Shown piece by piece: positions 1 through 9,700 of a stretch of 64,000 nt of DNA. Each line of letters begins with the position of its first letter. Within the stretch, counting starts at the first letter, position 1. The DNA comes from Psychrobacillus sp048572895 (GTDB taxonomy: Bacteria; Bacillota; Bacilli; Bacillales_A; Planococcaceae). The position numbers were made by a program, and so were the translations under genes. The notes under the pieces were generated by a model. That model saw only the letters and a program-made list of their open reading frames with translations, was not told the DNA's origin and did not search any database. The DNA lies in contig NZ_CP183878.1 of the NCBI RefSeq assembly GCF_048572895.1, forward strand, positions 1,054,001-1,118,000, read 5' to 3'.

Positions 1-35
1 ACTAAAAGCATAGGTGTTAAGAAGGGGTGGGACGA

Positions 36-827
36 TTGGATATACACAAGCTTGATACATACGCAAAATCGTTAATAAAAGAAGCGGCATATAATATTAA
101 AACTTCCTTGTCTTCCGAACTCATCATTGAATCTAAGTCAGAGGCAAATGACCTAGTTACTAATATCGATAAAGAGACGGAACAATTTTTTATTAGGCAT
201 ATAAAAGCAGATTTTGCAGGGCACAGAATATTTGGGGAAGAAGGATTTGGAGATGACATAAAGGATTTAGAGGGCTATGTATGGTTACTTGATCCGATAG
301 ATGGCACAACAAATTTCATTCATCAAAAACAAAATTTTGCTATTTCATTGGGAATATATAAGGATGGGGTAGGAATCCTAGGATATATATACAATGTGAT
401 GGAAGATACTTTGCTAAGTGGATCGTTAAATGGTGGTGCTTATCTGGATGATATGCGTTTACCTAAATTAGGCGTTTCTTCGGTTGAGGAGGCAGTCGTT
501 GGCATAAATGCAAGATGGGTAGTGCCGAACAGATATGTACATAACGAAGGGATGGTGAATTTACTTAAAACCGTCAGAGGTACTAGATCACTTGGTTCAG
601 CAGCAATCGAAATATCCTATGTAGTAACCGGAAGATTAGATGCTTATATGTCTATGCGATTATCACCCTGGGATATAGCCGGTGGGATGGTGTTAGCGAA
701 AGAGGTAGGGGCAATTGCTACGAATTTAGCATTTGAACATCTAGATTTACTAGATGCTGATAGCTTTATCGTTTCTAAACCAGGATTACATGAACAATTA
801 TTAAAAAATTATATTCAGTTAAAATAA
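36..827 (+). CDS. suhB: Inositol monophosphatase family phosphatase
   Basis: Cytosolic Mg2+-dependent phosphatase of the inositol monophosphatase family (YktC/SuhB type). It removes phosphate from inositol phosphate or a related small molecule; the real substrate cannot be read from sequence. The family metal site is visible: GEEGFG near residue 70, DPIDGTTNF near residue 90, and a C-terminal WDIAGGMVLAKEVGA block near residue 205. About 263 residues is normal length. I chose the TTG at 36, which sits 5 nt behind AAGGGGTGG (22-30); an in-frame GTG at 27 lies inside that ribosome-binding site. In B. subtilis yktC is also near the typA region. Confidence 0.88.
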   Translation: MDIHKLDTYAKSLIKEAAYNIKTSLSSELIIESKSEANDLVTNIDKETEQFFIRHIKADFAGHRIFGEEGFGDDIKDLEGYVWLLDPIDGTTNFIHQKQNFAISLGIYKDGVGILGYIYNVMEDTLLSGSLNGGAYLDDMRLPKLGVSSVEEAVVGINARWVVPNRYVHNEGMVNLLKTVRGTRSLGSAAIEISYVVTGRLDAYMSMRLSPWDIAGGMVLAKEVGAIATNLAFEHLDLLDADSFIVSKPGLHEQLLKNYIQLK

Positions 828-830
828 AAT

Positions 831-852
831 CCAGCAGTAAGAAACCTGCTGG
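831..852. terminator. Hairpin shared by convergent suhB and ylaF-like gene
   Basis: CCAGCAG at 831-837 pairs with CTGCTGG at 846-852 around a 8-nt loop. An A/T-rich tract lies on both sides, so it could terminate suhB on the + strand and the small gene on the - strand. The U-tract is better on the minus strand (ATTTTATTTTAA). Confidence 0.6.
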
Positions 853-867
853 AAAAGTATAAGGTAT

Positions 868-1053
868 TTAAAGCAAACCTTCATCACGCATTTTTTTCTT
901 TGTTTTAAAACCAAATCCCATAATAACAAATAATAGGACAAGAAATACAAAAATAAGTGGAATATTTCGCAGTGCAATAGCAATCCCAATAAGTGCCATT
1001 GATAAAATTGCACCTAGGGAGTATAGTACAAAAATCCATTTAATATTACTCAA
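868..1053 (-). CDS. ylaF: Small two-helix membrane protein, YlaF-like (DUF5325)
   Basis: 61-residue protein made almost entirely of two hydrophobic helices (about residues 5-27 and 30-48) with a basic tail, FKTKKKMRDEGLL. It matches in size, shape and position the YlaF/DUF5325 protein transcribed away from typA in Bacillus; its function is unknown. I chose TTG at 1053 because GGAGG lies 8 nt upstream on the minus strand. The longer frame from 1068 would start inside that ribosome-binding site. Divergent from typA, convergent with suhB. Confidence 0.7.
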   Translation of the reverse strand: MSNIKWIFVLYSLGAILSMALIGIAIALRNIPLIFVFLVLLFVIMGFGFKTKKKMRDEGLL

Positions 1054-1089
1054 AATGCTTACCTCCAAAAAAAATGATAAAAAATAATA

Positions 1090-1116
1090 TTACTTTAGTT
1101 TCACTTGTGATATAAT
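1090..1116 (+). promoter_or_regulatory. Extended -10 sigma-A promoter of typA
   Basis: A consensus TATAAT at 1111-1116 is preceded by TG at the extended -10 position (1108-1109). A weak TTACTT -35 lies at 1090-1095, only 15 bp upstream, so the extended -10 probably does most of the work. It sits 41 bp before the typA start codon. Confidence 0.5.
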
Positions 1117-1157
1117 AACACAGTTATGGACTCGAAAAAAGAATATGGAGTGGAAAT

Positions 1158-3002
1158 ATGACAAATATACGTCAAGATTTAAGAAACATTGCAATTATAG
1201 CACACGTTGACCATGGAAAAACGACATTAGTCGACCAATTATTGAAACAATCAGGAACTTTCCGTTCAAATGAACATGTTGATGAGAGAGCAATGGATTC
1301 TGGTGATATAGAACGTGAACGTGGAATTACAATATTAGCGAAAAACACTGCAGTAGATTACCATGGTACGCGTATTAACATTCTTGATACGCCTGGACAT
1401 GCTGACTTCGGTGGTGAAGTAGAGCGTATTTTGAAAATGGTAGACGGGGTTTTACTAGTTGTCGATGCATATGAAGGTTGTATGCCTCAAACGCGTTTTG
1501 TATTGAAAAAAGCGTTAGAACAAAGATTAACACCAATCGTAGTAGTAAACAAAGTAGATAAAGATTCAGCTCGTCCACTAGAAGTAGTAGATGAAGTTCT
1601 AGAATTGTTTATCGAATTAGGTGCAGATGAAGACCAACTAGAATTCCCAGTTGTTTATGCTTCTGGTGTAAACGGTACTGCTTCTTTAGATGATGATCCT
1701 TCTAAACAAGAAGAAAACATGGAATCTCTTTTCGAAATGATTATCTCAGCAATTCCAGCACCAATAGACAACTCTGAAGAGCCATTACAATTCCAAGTAG
1801 CATTACTGGATTATAATGATTATGTAGGTCGTATTGGGATTGGCCGCGTATTCCGCGGGACAATTGAAGTGGGTCAACAAATTTCATTAATGAAACTTGA
1901 TGGTACTGCTAAAAATTACCGTGTAACAAAATTATTTGGTTTCTTCGGACTAAAACGTGTAGAAATTCAATCAGCTAAAGCTGGGGATTTAATCGCAGTT
2001 TCTGGTATGGAAGATATTAACGTAGGGGAAACGGTTTGTCCTACAACCCATCAAGAAGCATTAGTTCCATTACGCATTGATGAGCCAACATTACAAATGA
2101 CCTTCCTAACAAACAACTCACCTTTCGTTGGTCGTGAAGGGAAATGGATAACATCAAGTAAAATTGAAGAGCGTCTTCGTTCTCAATTAGAAACGGATGT
2201 ATCTTTACGTGTTGAGGATACTGATTCTCCTGATGCTTGGACAGTTTCAGGCCGCGGAGAGCTTCATTTATCGATATTAATCGAAAATATGCGTCGTGAA
2301 GGTTTTGAATTACAAGTATCAAAACCACAAGTAATTATTCGTGAAATTGATGGGAAAAAATGTGAGCCAATCGAACGCGTTCAAATTGATGTACCAGAAG
2401 ATAGTGTAGGTTCAATTATCGAATCTATGGGTACTCGTAAAGGCGAAATGATTGATATGATCAACAATGGTAGTGGACAAGTTCGTTTAATCTTTATGGT
2501 TCCTGCTCGTGGATTAATCGGTTATACTACTGAATTCATGTCACTTACTAAAGGTTATGGTATCATCAACCATACATTCGATAGCTACCAACCAGTAGTT
2601 TCTGGTCGTGTTGGTGGGCGTCATCAAGGTGTGCTTGTTTCTATGGAAACAGGTAAATCAACAACTTACGGTATGATGGGTATTGAAGACCGTGGTACTT
2701 TATTCGTTGAACCAGGTACCGATATTTATGAAGGTATGATCGTCGGAGAAAATAATCGTGATGCTGATATCACTGTAAATATTACAAAAGCAAAACAAAA
2801 AACAAATATTCGTTCAGCAAATAAAGACCAAACGAACGTGATTAAAAGACCTCGTATATTAACGCTTGAAGAAGCAATTGAGTTCTTAGGTGACGATGAG
2901 TACTTAGAAGTAACTCCTCAGTCAATCCGTTTACGTAAAAAAGTTCTTGAGAAGAGCGAGCGCGAACGTGTAACTAAGAAATTGAAAAATGCAGAACTTT
3001 AA
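1158..3002 (+). CDS. typA: Ribosome-associated GTPase TypA/BipA
   Basis: 614-residue translational GTPase, the usual size for TypA/BipA. It binds 70S ribosomes and acts in ribosome biogenesis and stress or cold adaptation. The G motifs are all visible near the N-terminus: AHVDHGKTTL (G1), RGITI (G2), DTPGHADFGGE (G3), NKVDKDSA (G4) and the ASGVNG block specific to the family. EF-G-like domains II, III and V follow, ending in the BipA-specific tail with LTLEEAIEFL. A GGAGTGG ribosome-binding site lies upstream of the ATG. ylaH follows 24 bp downstream and is probably co-transcribed. Confidence 0.97.
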   Translation: MTNIRQDLRNIAIIAHVDHGKTTLVDQLLKQSGTFRSNEHVDERAMDSGDIERERGITILAKNTAVDYHGTRINILDTPGHADFGGEVERILKMVDGVLLVVDAYEGCMPQTRFVLKKALEQRLTPIVVVNKVDKDSARPLEVVDEVLELFIELGADEDQLEFPVVYASGVNGTASLDDDPSKQEENMESLFEMIISAIPAPIDNSEEPLQFQVALLDYNDYVGRIGIGRVFRGTIEVGQQISLMKLDGTAKNYRVTKLFGFFGLKRVEIQSAKAGDLIAVSGMEDINVGETVCPTTHQEALVPLRIDEPTLQMTFLTNNSPFVGREGKWITSSKIEERLRSQLETDVSLRVEDTDSPDAWTVSGRGELHLSILIENMRREGFELQVSKPQVIIREIDGKKCEPIERVQIDVPEDSVGSIIESMGTRKGEMIDMINNGSGQVRLIFMVPARGLIGYTTEFMSLTKGYGIINHTFDSYQPVVSGRVGGRHQGVLVSMETGKSTTYGMMGIEDRGTLFVEPGTDIYEGMIVGENNRDADITVNITKAKQKTNIRSANKDQTNVIKRPRILTLEEAIEFLGDDEYLEVTPQSIRLRKKVLEKSERERVTKKLKNAEL

Positions 3003-3026
3003 TAGAAACTGAAAGGGTGAATAACC

Positions 3027-3353
3027 TTGGAGGAAAAGCAATTCGTATTTGGTAGAATGTCTAGTATATCAAGATATATTTATGAGGTTATGCCAACTTA
3101 CGATATAGCTGGTTATGTACTATTTCTTTTAATCTTCTTGCTTTCTGTGCTTGTGTACAAGCTTGGATTTGCAAAGAAATTGCGTTTTAGCCAAAATATT
3201 GTCATCTACGTATTTTTGTTATTAGGTTGTTTGATGTTGACGTTCCTTGCATTTTTCCTTCCAGTTGTGGAAGGTTTAATCGTGGCAGCATTGATCCTAA
3301 TCATTTATAAAATACGCTTACGACTAGAGAAAAAACAAAGCTCGGCTACTTAA
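3027..3353 (+). CDS. ylaH: YlaH-like membrane protein
   Basis: 108-residue membrane protein with three predicted helices (about residues 27-46, 54-74 and 76-93) and a basic C-terminus. It fits YlaH, which follows typA (ylaG) in Bacillus; its function is unknown. Translation starts at a TTG 8 nt after AAAGGGTG. The gene is 24 bp behind typA with no terminator between, so they likely form one unit that ends at the strong hairpin at 3337-3370. Confidence 0.78.
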   Translation: MEEKQFVFGRMSSISRYIYEVMPTYDIAGYVLFLLIFLLSVLVYKLGFAKKLRFSQNIVIYVFLLLGCLMLTFLAFFLPVVEGLIVAALILIIYKIRLRLEKKQSSAT

Positions 3354-3372
3354 ATGTAGCCGAGCTTTTTAC
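3337..3372 (+). terminator. Intrinsic terminator of typA-ylaH
   Basis: Thirteen-base stem (3337-3349 with 3356-3368), six-base loop, then a T-rich tract. The stem begins inside the last codons of ylaH. Confidence 0.85.
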
Positions 3373-3425
3373 ATATTCCTTAGTACCTTGCATATACTTT
3401 TATAATGTAAAAAGGAGGATTTTAA

Positions 3426-4187
3426 CTGGCGACAACGTTCCAAGAATCCGCATTGTATGAACTTCACTTTTGGTTACAAGTATTGGGAGATCACGCAAAA
3501 TTTATCCATGATTCACTTGCTCCAAGTGAGAAAGAGAAGATTGATGGGGCAAGTTCTTTTATTAAACGGTTTGACCAATTACTAGAAACCTCCAAAAATC
3601 CTTTAACTAATCAGGAAATCATTACGTTGGCTCAAAAATCAAAAATAGCTAGTGAAAAGATTCGAGTTTTTAAATTGTGGCTAATAAAAGAACATTTAGT
3701 TGGAGAAATAAAGATTTCTTTGCCACCTTCGTTCATTAATCATATGGTAAATGAAGTAGAAGAAGCTATCCGGGTATTTTCCTATTTAGAGAAAGGTCAA
3801 GACATTCCAGATGTACATCCTTTGCATCATGATTTATTATGGCTCATCGATGCTGCAGGTCATGCTGGTGCAATAGATGCTGACTTGGACAGAGTGGAGA
3901 AGCAACTGAAAGAAAAAGGGCAGCAATTCATGAAAGATTGGGAGGATTTCTATTTAAAAGCGGTAGAATTAGCAGGTTTCTTACGAGCGAATGTAGATAA
4001 ATTCCCGGCATTAGATAAATTCCATGATGATATTGAATTAGAAATGACTATTTTTAAAGAGTTCTTAAGGGAATTGGAGGAAATGAAGCTCAAAAAAGAA
4101 GCTTTGGGAACTTTTACACCGCTTATGGCCGATCATATGGCTAAGGAAGAAACATACTATTTAAGAAAGATAGAGCTAGTCTATTAA
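3426..4187 (+). CDS. DUF2935 helical protein, probable CTG start
   Basis: About 253-residue all-helical protein of the DUF2935 family. Two similar halves each carry His/Glu-rich helices: ELHFWLQVLGDHAKFIHD near the N-terminus and HPLHHDLLWLIDAAGHAGA in the middle. Such spacing suggests metal-binding four-helix bundles, but the function is not established. The family motif begins several residues before the first TTG (3453). The only codon placed 7 nt after the strong AAAGGAGG at 3411-3418 is CTG at 3426, directly preceded by an in-frame stop at 3423. I therefore take CTG as the start. It is a single-gene unit. Confidence 0.75.
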   Translation: MATTFQESALYELHFWLQVLGDHAKFIHDSLAPSEKEKIDGASSFIKRFDQLLETSKNPLTNQEIITLAQKSKIASEKIRVFKLWLIKEHLVGEIKISLPPSFINHMVNEVEEAIRVFSYLEKGQDIPDVHPLHHDLLWLIDAAGHAGAIDADLDRVEKQLKEKGQQFMKDWEDFYLKAVELAGFLRANVDKFPALDKFHDDIELEMTIFKEFLRELEEMKLKKEALGTFTPLMADHMAKEETYYLRKIELVY

Positions 4188-4298
4188 AAAACATAAAGAA
4201 ATGAAGAAAATCTCTCAGGCTAGTGCAGCTTTTTTTGCGGGTAACCTATTCGAAAACAAAGATTCGCTGATATATTTAACTAAATTCCTTTTAATTAG

Positions 4299-4320
4299 AG
4301 TGGGGGAAAAAATCCCCACT
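4299..4320. terminator. Hairpin between convergent DUF2935 gene and ylaI
   Basis: AGTGGGG (4299-4305) pairs with CCCCACT (4314-4320) across an A-rich loop. The spacer between two convergent genes is the expected place for a terminator. There is no clean U-tract after the stem on either strand, so this is tentative. Confidence 0.35.
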
Positions 4321-4356
4321 GATTAAAATTTACTTTTTCTTAAAGAAAGCTACTTG

Positions 4357-4560
4357 CTAAAATTCATTTTCAATCAGACGTGAACTCTTATAGAAAATAA
4401 ACTTCCCGGTTGCAAGACGACTGTTAGTTCTTTCTTCAATACGGTCATGACACTCTGGGCACATATACGTGTTAATTGGTCGATTTCTGAGCTTCTTAGC
4501 CAGAGGTAAATCATCTGGGAGCTCATCTATTCGATCACAAATGGCACATTGTACTTTCAT
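4357..4560 (-). CDS. ylaI: YlaI family zinc-ribbon-like protein
   Basis: 67-residue protein with two CxxC pairs (CAIC at residues 5-8, CPEC at 34-37) separated by LAKKLRNRPINTYM, the hallmark of the YlaI/DUF2197 family. The four cysteines probably bind zinc; the function is unknown. It is the second gene of a two-gene minus-strand unit, 11 bp behind the 166-residue protein. In B. subtilis ylaI lies in the same small-gene cluster after ylaH. Confidence 0.8.
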   Translation of the reverse strand: MKVQCAICDRIDELPDDLPLAKKLRNRPINTYMCPECHDRIEERTNSRLATGKFIFYKSSRLIENEF

Positions 4561-4571
4561 CTATACATCTC

Positions 4572-5072
4572 CTATTCTACACGGAAAGCTGTGACAAACT
4601 TTATCGGAGTATTAATATTTGATCCATCTTTTTTCAGTACATGCACGGGGCCGTCTTCACGAAGTGGTTTGCCCTTATGACTAAACTTTAATAATAGCTC
4701 ACTTAAATCTTCTAAAGAAAATATATGTTCTTCCTCTGTCGTTTCGACCACAACTTTTGTTGCGTTTGGCAAAGGTTCTGAATTGAGGATAAATGGTTTC
4801 ATATCAATTCCGAAAGTACTTGTTAGCGCTTTTGTGCGTTCATATTTTTTTTCTGTTTGTAAAGTCGGTGGGTTTGTAGATCCTTCAATGATTTCACGTG
4901 ACCAGTGAGCCGATGTGACTTTTGTATACTCTTCTAGCTCATCTTTGTACTCATACTCACCAGAAAAAAACTCATCCAAATCGATTTTACGATCATCGAA
5001 AATCCAAACGGTAGGGTCTAACGTAATATTAAATTTAACTGCACCTTTAACTGGTATGATAAGTTCCAACAA
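4572..5072 (-). CDS. Conserved Bacillales protein of unknown function
   Basis: 166-residue soluble, acidic protein. From memory it resembles a conserved Bacillales family often labelled peptidyl-prolyl cis-trans isomerase, with the N-terminal pattern VKGAVKFNITLDPTVWIFDD, a middle PPTLQTEKKYE and a C-terminal GKPLREDGPVHV. No standard cyclophilin, FKBP or parvulin motif is visible, so I do not accept that function. The ATG has GAGG about 8 nt upstream on the minus strand. It is the first gene of the unit with ylaI. Confidence 0.7.
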   Translation of the reverse strand: MLELIIPVKGAVKFNITLDPTVWIFDDRKIDLDEFFSGEYEYKDELEEYTKVTSAHWSREIIEGSTNPPTLQTEKKYERTKALTSTFGIDMKPFILNSEPLPNATKVVVETTEEEHIFSLEDLSELLLKFSHKGKPLREDGPVHVLKKDGSNINTPIKFVTAFRVE

Positions 5073-5246
5073 AATTGCCTCCTCTAAACTATCTAATCTT
5101 ATTAAGTATACCTTTAAATTAAAAAGTTCTAAAGAATATTTAACTATTTCTATAAGTTATATAAGAGAACACTTGCAATTTTACTGTGCAAAAGATACAC
5201 TTTAGGGAGATAAATAATTAGAAATTATAAAAATGGGGGCGTCCTC

Positions 5247-5528
5247 ATGGATACTAATATACAAATTTCGTATCAAGAAAAGGCATTAGAGCTTTTGAAA
5301 AAAGATGCAGAAAAGATTGCACAGCTTATAAAAGTGCAGATGGATAACTTAACGATGCCTCAATGCCCTCTTTATGAAGAGGTTTTAGACACACAAATGT
5401 TTGGATTGTCACGTGAAATAGATTTTGCGGTAAAACTTGGACTTTTAGAGAAAAGTGAAGGAAAAGAAATTATCGCTTCTCTTGAAAAAGAATTATCTGT
5501 TTTGCATGAGATTCATACAGAAAAATAA
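5247..5528 (+). CDS. ylaN: YlaN, Fur-associated iron-homeostasis protein
   Basis: 93-residue helical protein of the YlaN/DUF1507 family. The length and the motifs MPQCPLYEEVLDTQMFGLSR and EIDFAVKLGLL are typical. Recent work on Firmicutes describes YlaN as an Fe(II)-binding partner of Fur that relieves Fur repression; it was earlier listed as essential in B. subtilis. It is monocistronic, with GGGGGCG before the ATG and a strong terminator just after. ftsW follows, as in B. subtilis. Confidence 0.9.
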   Translation: MDTNIQISYQEKALELLKKDAEKIAQLIKVQMDNLTMPQCPLYEEVLDTQMFGLSREIDFAVKLGLLEKSEGKEIIASLEKELSVLHEIHTEK

Positions 5529-5532
5529 TTAT

Positions 5533-5567
5533 AAAACTCAAACAAACTATCTGTTTGAGTTTTTTTT
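5533..5567 (+). terminator. Intrinsic terminator of ylaN
   Basis: Twelve-base stem (5533-5544 with 5552-5563), seven-base loop, followed by a run of T. It separates ylaN from ftsW. Confidence 0.88.
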
Positions 5568-5597
5568 CTATATAAAGAAGAAATAGAGGTATAATAT

Positions 5598-6761
5598 ATG
5601 ATTTCCTATTTAAAACGTTACACTAGAAATTTTGACTACCCATTATTTTTTGTCTACTTAGCTTTATGCTTATTTGGCTTGGTAATGATTTATAGCGCAA
5701 GCATGGGCTGGGCTGTAATGAATTACGGCTGGGAGCCTGATTATTTTTTCGATAAGCAAAAATCAAACTTAATACTTTGTATTCCGGTATTCTTTATAAC
5801 CGCCTTTTTTCCGTATAAACATTATAAAAATAAAGCAACGATGCAACTAATGCTTCTTGTAATGTTTACACTTTTATTTTTAGTGCATATTATCGGAGTT
5901 GGTGGAGAAAGTGGTTCCCAAAGCTGGATCGACTTAGGTTTTAATATTCAACCATCAGAAATTGCAAAACTAGTAATAGTTTTATATTTTGCAGGTATAT
6001 TTGCAAAAAAATCAGAAAATGGTACATTAGATAAATTAAATGAATCCGTTGGTCCACCATTACTCGTGCTATTTTTTGTTTTCGTTTCGATCATGATGGA
6101 AACAGATGTTGGGAATACAATGATTATTAGTTTCGTAGCTATTTCAGTAATTGCGGCTAGTGGGATTAAATTTAAATCATTTTCCAAAATAATCGGATTA
6201 ATTGGTATAGTTATAGTAGCGGGACTATTTGCCATCTATATGATGAAAGATGCATTGTTGACTCCTCATCGTAGAGGAAGGTTAGAAGCATTTTTCAATC
6301 CTTTTGATTACGAGCAAGGGTATGGATATCAAATTGTTAATGGTTATATTGCCATTGGATCAGGTGGTTTAACAGGCTTGGGTTTAGGGAATTCCAATCA
6401 GAAGTATGGGTATTTGCCCGAACCACATACTGATTTCATTATGGCTATCATAGCAGAAGAGCTTGGCTTATTTGGAGTATTGATCGTTTTATGTGGATTG
6501 TTCTTTATTGTCTTTAAAGCAATTAGTATTGCTTTAAAGACAAGGGATCCTCAGGCTCGCATGATTGCTGCGGGTATAGGCAGTATTATAGGGTTTCAAA
6601 CCTTTATAAACTTAGGAGGAATGCTTGGAATTATCCCGCTGACTGGCGTACCACTTCCCTTTATAAGCTACGGGGGTACTTCTATTATTATTTTATCGGC
6701 AGCACTTGGGATATTGATGAATGTATCTATGTTCGTGAAGCATGAAAAAAATAGACAATAA
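5598..6761 (+). CDS. ftsW: Peptidoglycan glycosyltransferase FtsW (SEDS)
   Basis: 387-residue SEDS membrane protein with about ten helices. It polymerises glycan strands from lipid II at the septum together with a class B PBP. SEDS landmarks are visible: GSQSWIDLGFNIQPSEIAKL (helix 3-4 loop), YGYQIVNGYIAIGSGGLTGLGLG with PEPHTDFIMAIIAEELG, and the C-terminal PLTGVPLPFISYGGTS. In Bacillus this locus (ylaO/ftsW) lies directly before pyc, as here. The second SEDS protein in the window (51876) is the spoVE type. AGAGG lies before the ATG. Confidence 0.93.
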   Translation: MISYLKRYTRNFDYPLFFVYLALCLFGLVMIYSASMGWAVMNYGWEPDYFFDKQKSNLILCIPVFFITAFFPYKHYKNKATMQLMLLVMFTLLFLVHIIGVGGESGSQSWIDLGFNIQPSEIAKLVIVLYFAGIFAKKSENGTLDKLNESVGPPLLVLFFVFVSIMMETDVGNTMIISFVAISVIAASGIKFKSFSKIIGLIGIVIVAGLFAIYMMKDALLTPHRRGRLEAFFNPFDYEQGYGYQIVNGYIAIGSGGLTGLGLGNSNQKYGYLPEPHTDFIMAIIAEELGLFGVLIVLCGLFFIVFKAISIALKTRDPQARMIAAGIGSIIGFQTFINLGGMLGIIPLTGVPLPFISYGGTSIIILSAALGILMNVSMFVKHEKNRQ

Positions 6762-6773
6762 GGGGTGCATTAA

Positions 6774-9700
6774 ATGAGAAAGATTAAAAAGATTGTTGTT
6801 GCAAACAGAGGGGAAATAGCAATACGTATTTTTCGAGCATGTACGGAGTTAAACCTCAGAACAGTAGCAATATACTCAAGAGAGGATAGTGGTTCGTTTC
6901 ACCGATTTAAATCTGATGAATCCTACATAGTTGGTGAAGGTAAGAAGCCAATTGATGCATACTTAGACATTGAAGATATCATTCGAATTGCAAAAGAAAG
7001 TAAAGCTGATGCAATCCATCCTGGTTATGGCTTTCTATCCGAAAATGTAGATTTTGCAAAAAGATGTGAAGAGGAAGGGATTATTTTCATCGGTCCTACA
7101 TCCAAACACTTAGATATGTTTGGAGATAAGGTGAAAGCTCGTGAACAAGCAGTACTAGCAGGTATACCCGTAATTCCGGGGAGCGATGGACCTTTAGACA
7201 CTGTCGAAGAGGTCAAGGCCTTTGGAAAAGATCATGGATATCCTTTAATGATTAAAGCATCTTTAGGTGGTGGCGGTCGTGGTATGCGTGTCGTGCAAAC
7301 AGAAGACGAGCTTGAAAGTGCATATGAACGAGCTAAATCAGAGGCCAAAGCTGCTTTTGGTTCAGATGAAGTATATGTGGAACGCTGTATTTTCCAGCCT
7401 AAACATATTGAAGTTCAAATTCTTGGAGATACGCAGGGGAATTTAATCCACTTATATGAACGCGATTGTTCTATTCAAAGAAGACATCAAAAAGTTGTGG
7501 AAATAGCACCTTCCAATTCATTGAATTCAGAATTGCGCGATAAAATATGCGATGCAGCTGTCCAATTAATGAAAAATGTATCCTACATTAATGCGGGAAC
7601 AGTAGAATTTTTAGTGACGGAGGATGAATTCTTTTTTATTGAAGTAAATCCACGTATTCAAGTAGAGCATACGATTACAGAAATGATTACTGGTGTAGAT
7701 ATCGTACATGCACAGATTAAAATAGCAGATGGTCTAGCGCTTAATAGTGAAGAAATGGGAATTCCGAGTCAGGAAAACATGCCGTTATTTGGATTTGCGA
7801 TTCAATCTCGTGTCACAACAGAGGATCCATTAAATAATTTTATGCCAGATACAGGGAAGTTAATGGTTTATCGCTCTGGCGGTGGATTCGGCGTACGCTT
7901 AGACGCAGGTAATGGTTTCCAAGGGGCGATAATATCACCATACTACGATTCTTTATTGGTAAAGGTTTCAACTTGGGGCATGTCGTTTAAAGAAGCAGCA
8001 GCTAAAATGGACAGAAATTTGCAGGAATTCCGAATTCGAGGAATTAAAACGAATATCCCATTTTTAGAAAATGTAGTAAAACACCCGAGCTTTATCTCTG
8101 GTCAATTTAATACGAGTTTTATCGATACTACACCTGAATTATTTTTATTCCCAAATCGCAAAGACCGAGGGACTAAATTATTGAATTATATAGGAAATGT
8201 AACTGTCAATGGTTTCCCAGGTATCGAGAAAAAGTCGAAACCTATTTTTGGAGCAACTAGAACACCTAAATTTGATTTGAGCGTTGCACCTCCGGCGGGT
8301 ACAAAGCAAATTCTAGATGAGCAAGGTGCCGATGGCGTGATTAAATGGGTGAAGGAACAACAAGGTGTGTTGTTAACGGATACTACTTTCCGAGATGCTC
8401 ACCAATCTTTATTAGCAACACGGGTTCGTTCACACGATATGTTTGGAATTGCGAAAGAATCTTCGCAAGGGATGCATGATTTATTCTCCTATGAAATGTG
8501 GGGAGGAGCTACATTTGACGTTGCCTACCGCTTTTTAAAAGAAAGTCCGTGGGATCGTTTGATAAAAATGAGACAAATGATTCCAAATGTATTATTCCAA
8601 ATGTTATTCCGTGGAGCAAATGCGGTAGGGTACAAAAATTATCCAGATAATGTTATAAAAGAATTTATCCAAAAGTCTGCTGATGCTGGTATTGACGTAT
8701 TCCGAATCTTTGATAGTCTGAACTGGATAAAAGGAATGGAAGTTGCGATAGATGCAACTAGACAATCAGGTAAAATCGCAGAAGCGGCAATATGTTACAC
8801 TGGAGATATTTTAGACGACTCTAGAGGCAAATATACAGTACAGTACTACAAAGATATGGCAAAAGAATTAGAGAACGCAGGAGCTCATATTTTAGCCATT
8901 AAAGATATGGCTGGATTACTTAAACCAGAAGCAGCTTATCGTTTAGTAACTGAGCTGAAAAGTACAGTGGATCTTCCTATTCATCTTCATACACATGATA
9001 CTAGTGGAAACGGAGTATTTATGTATGCAAAAGCAATTGAAGCTGGAGTAGATATTGTGGATACGGCATTAGGGGCGATGGCTGGATTAACTTCCCAACC
9101 TAGTGCAAGTAGTTTAAGTTATGCATTAAAAGGCTCTAAAAGAGAAGTTATCGGAAATATCGACGCATTCGAAAAAATCTCTTATTATTGGGAAGATGTT
9201 CGTAAATATTATCAAGATTTTGAAAGTGGCATGATGAGTCCTCATACTGAAATCTATGTTCATGAAATGCCAGGCGGACAATACAGTAATCTTCAGCAAC
9301 AAGCAAAAGCAGTAGGACTGGGAGAACGCTGGGAAGAAGTTAAAGAAATGTATTCTCGCGTAAATCTATTATTTGGCGATGTGGTGAAAGTTACACCTTC
9401 ATCTAAAGTGGTAGGGGATATGGCACTTTTCATGGTACAAAATAATTTAGATGAAGTTTCTGTCATTACGAGAGGTAAATCAATCGATTTCCCAGATTCT
9501 GTTATAGAGTTTTTTGAAGGATATATTGGACAGCCCTACGGAGGATTCCCGCAAGAATTACAAAAGGTTATCCTAAAAGATCGCGAACCGATAACGGTAC
9601 GTCCAGGTGAATTATTAGAGCCAGTGAACTTCGAGGAAATTAAAGAAATGTTATTTCATAAATTAGATCGTCCTGTTACTAGTCAAGAGATTCTTGCTTA

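Noticed and set aside
4572..5072. Peptidyl-prolyl isomerase function for the 166-residue protein
   Set aside because: Only a remembered database label supports it; none of the three isomerase folds shows its motifs.
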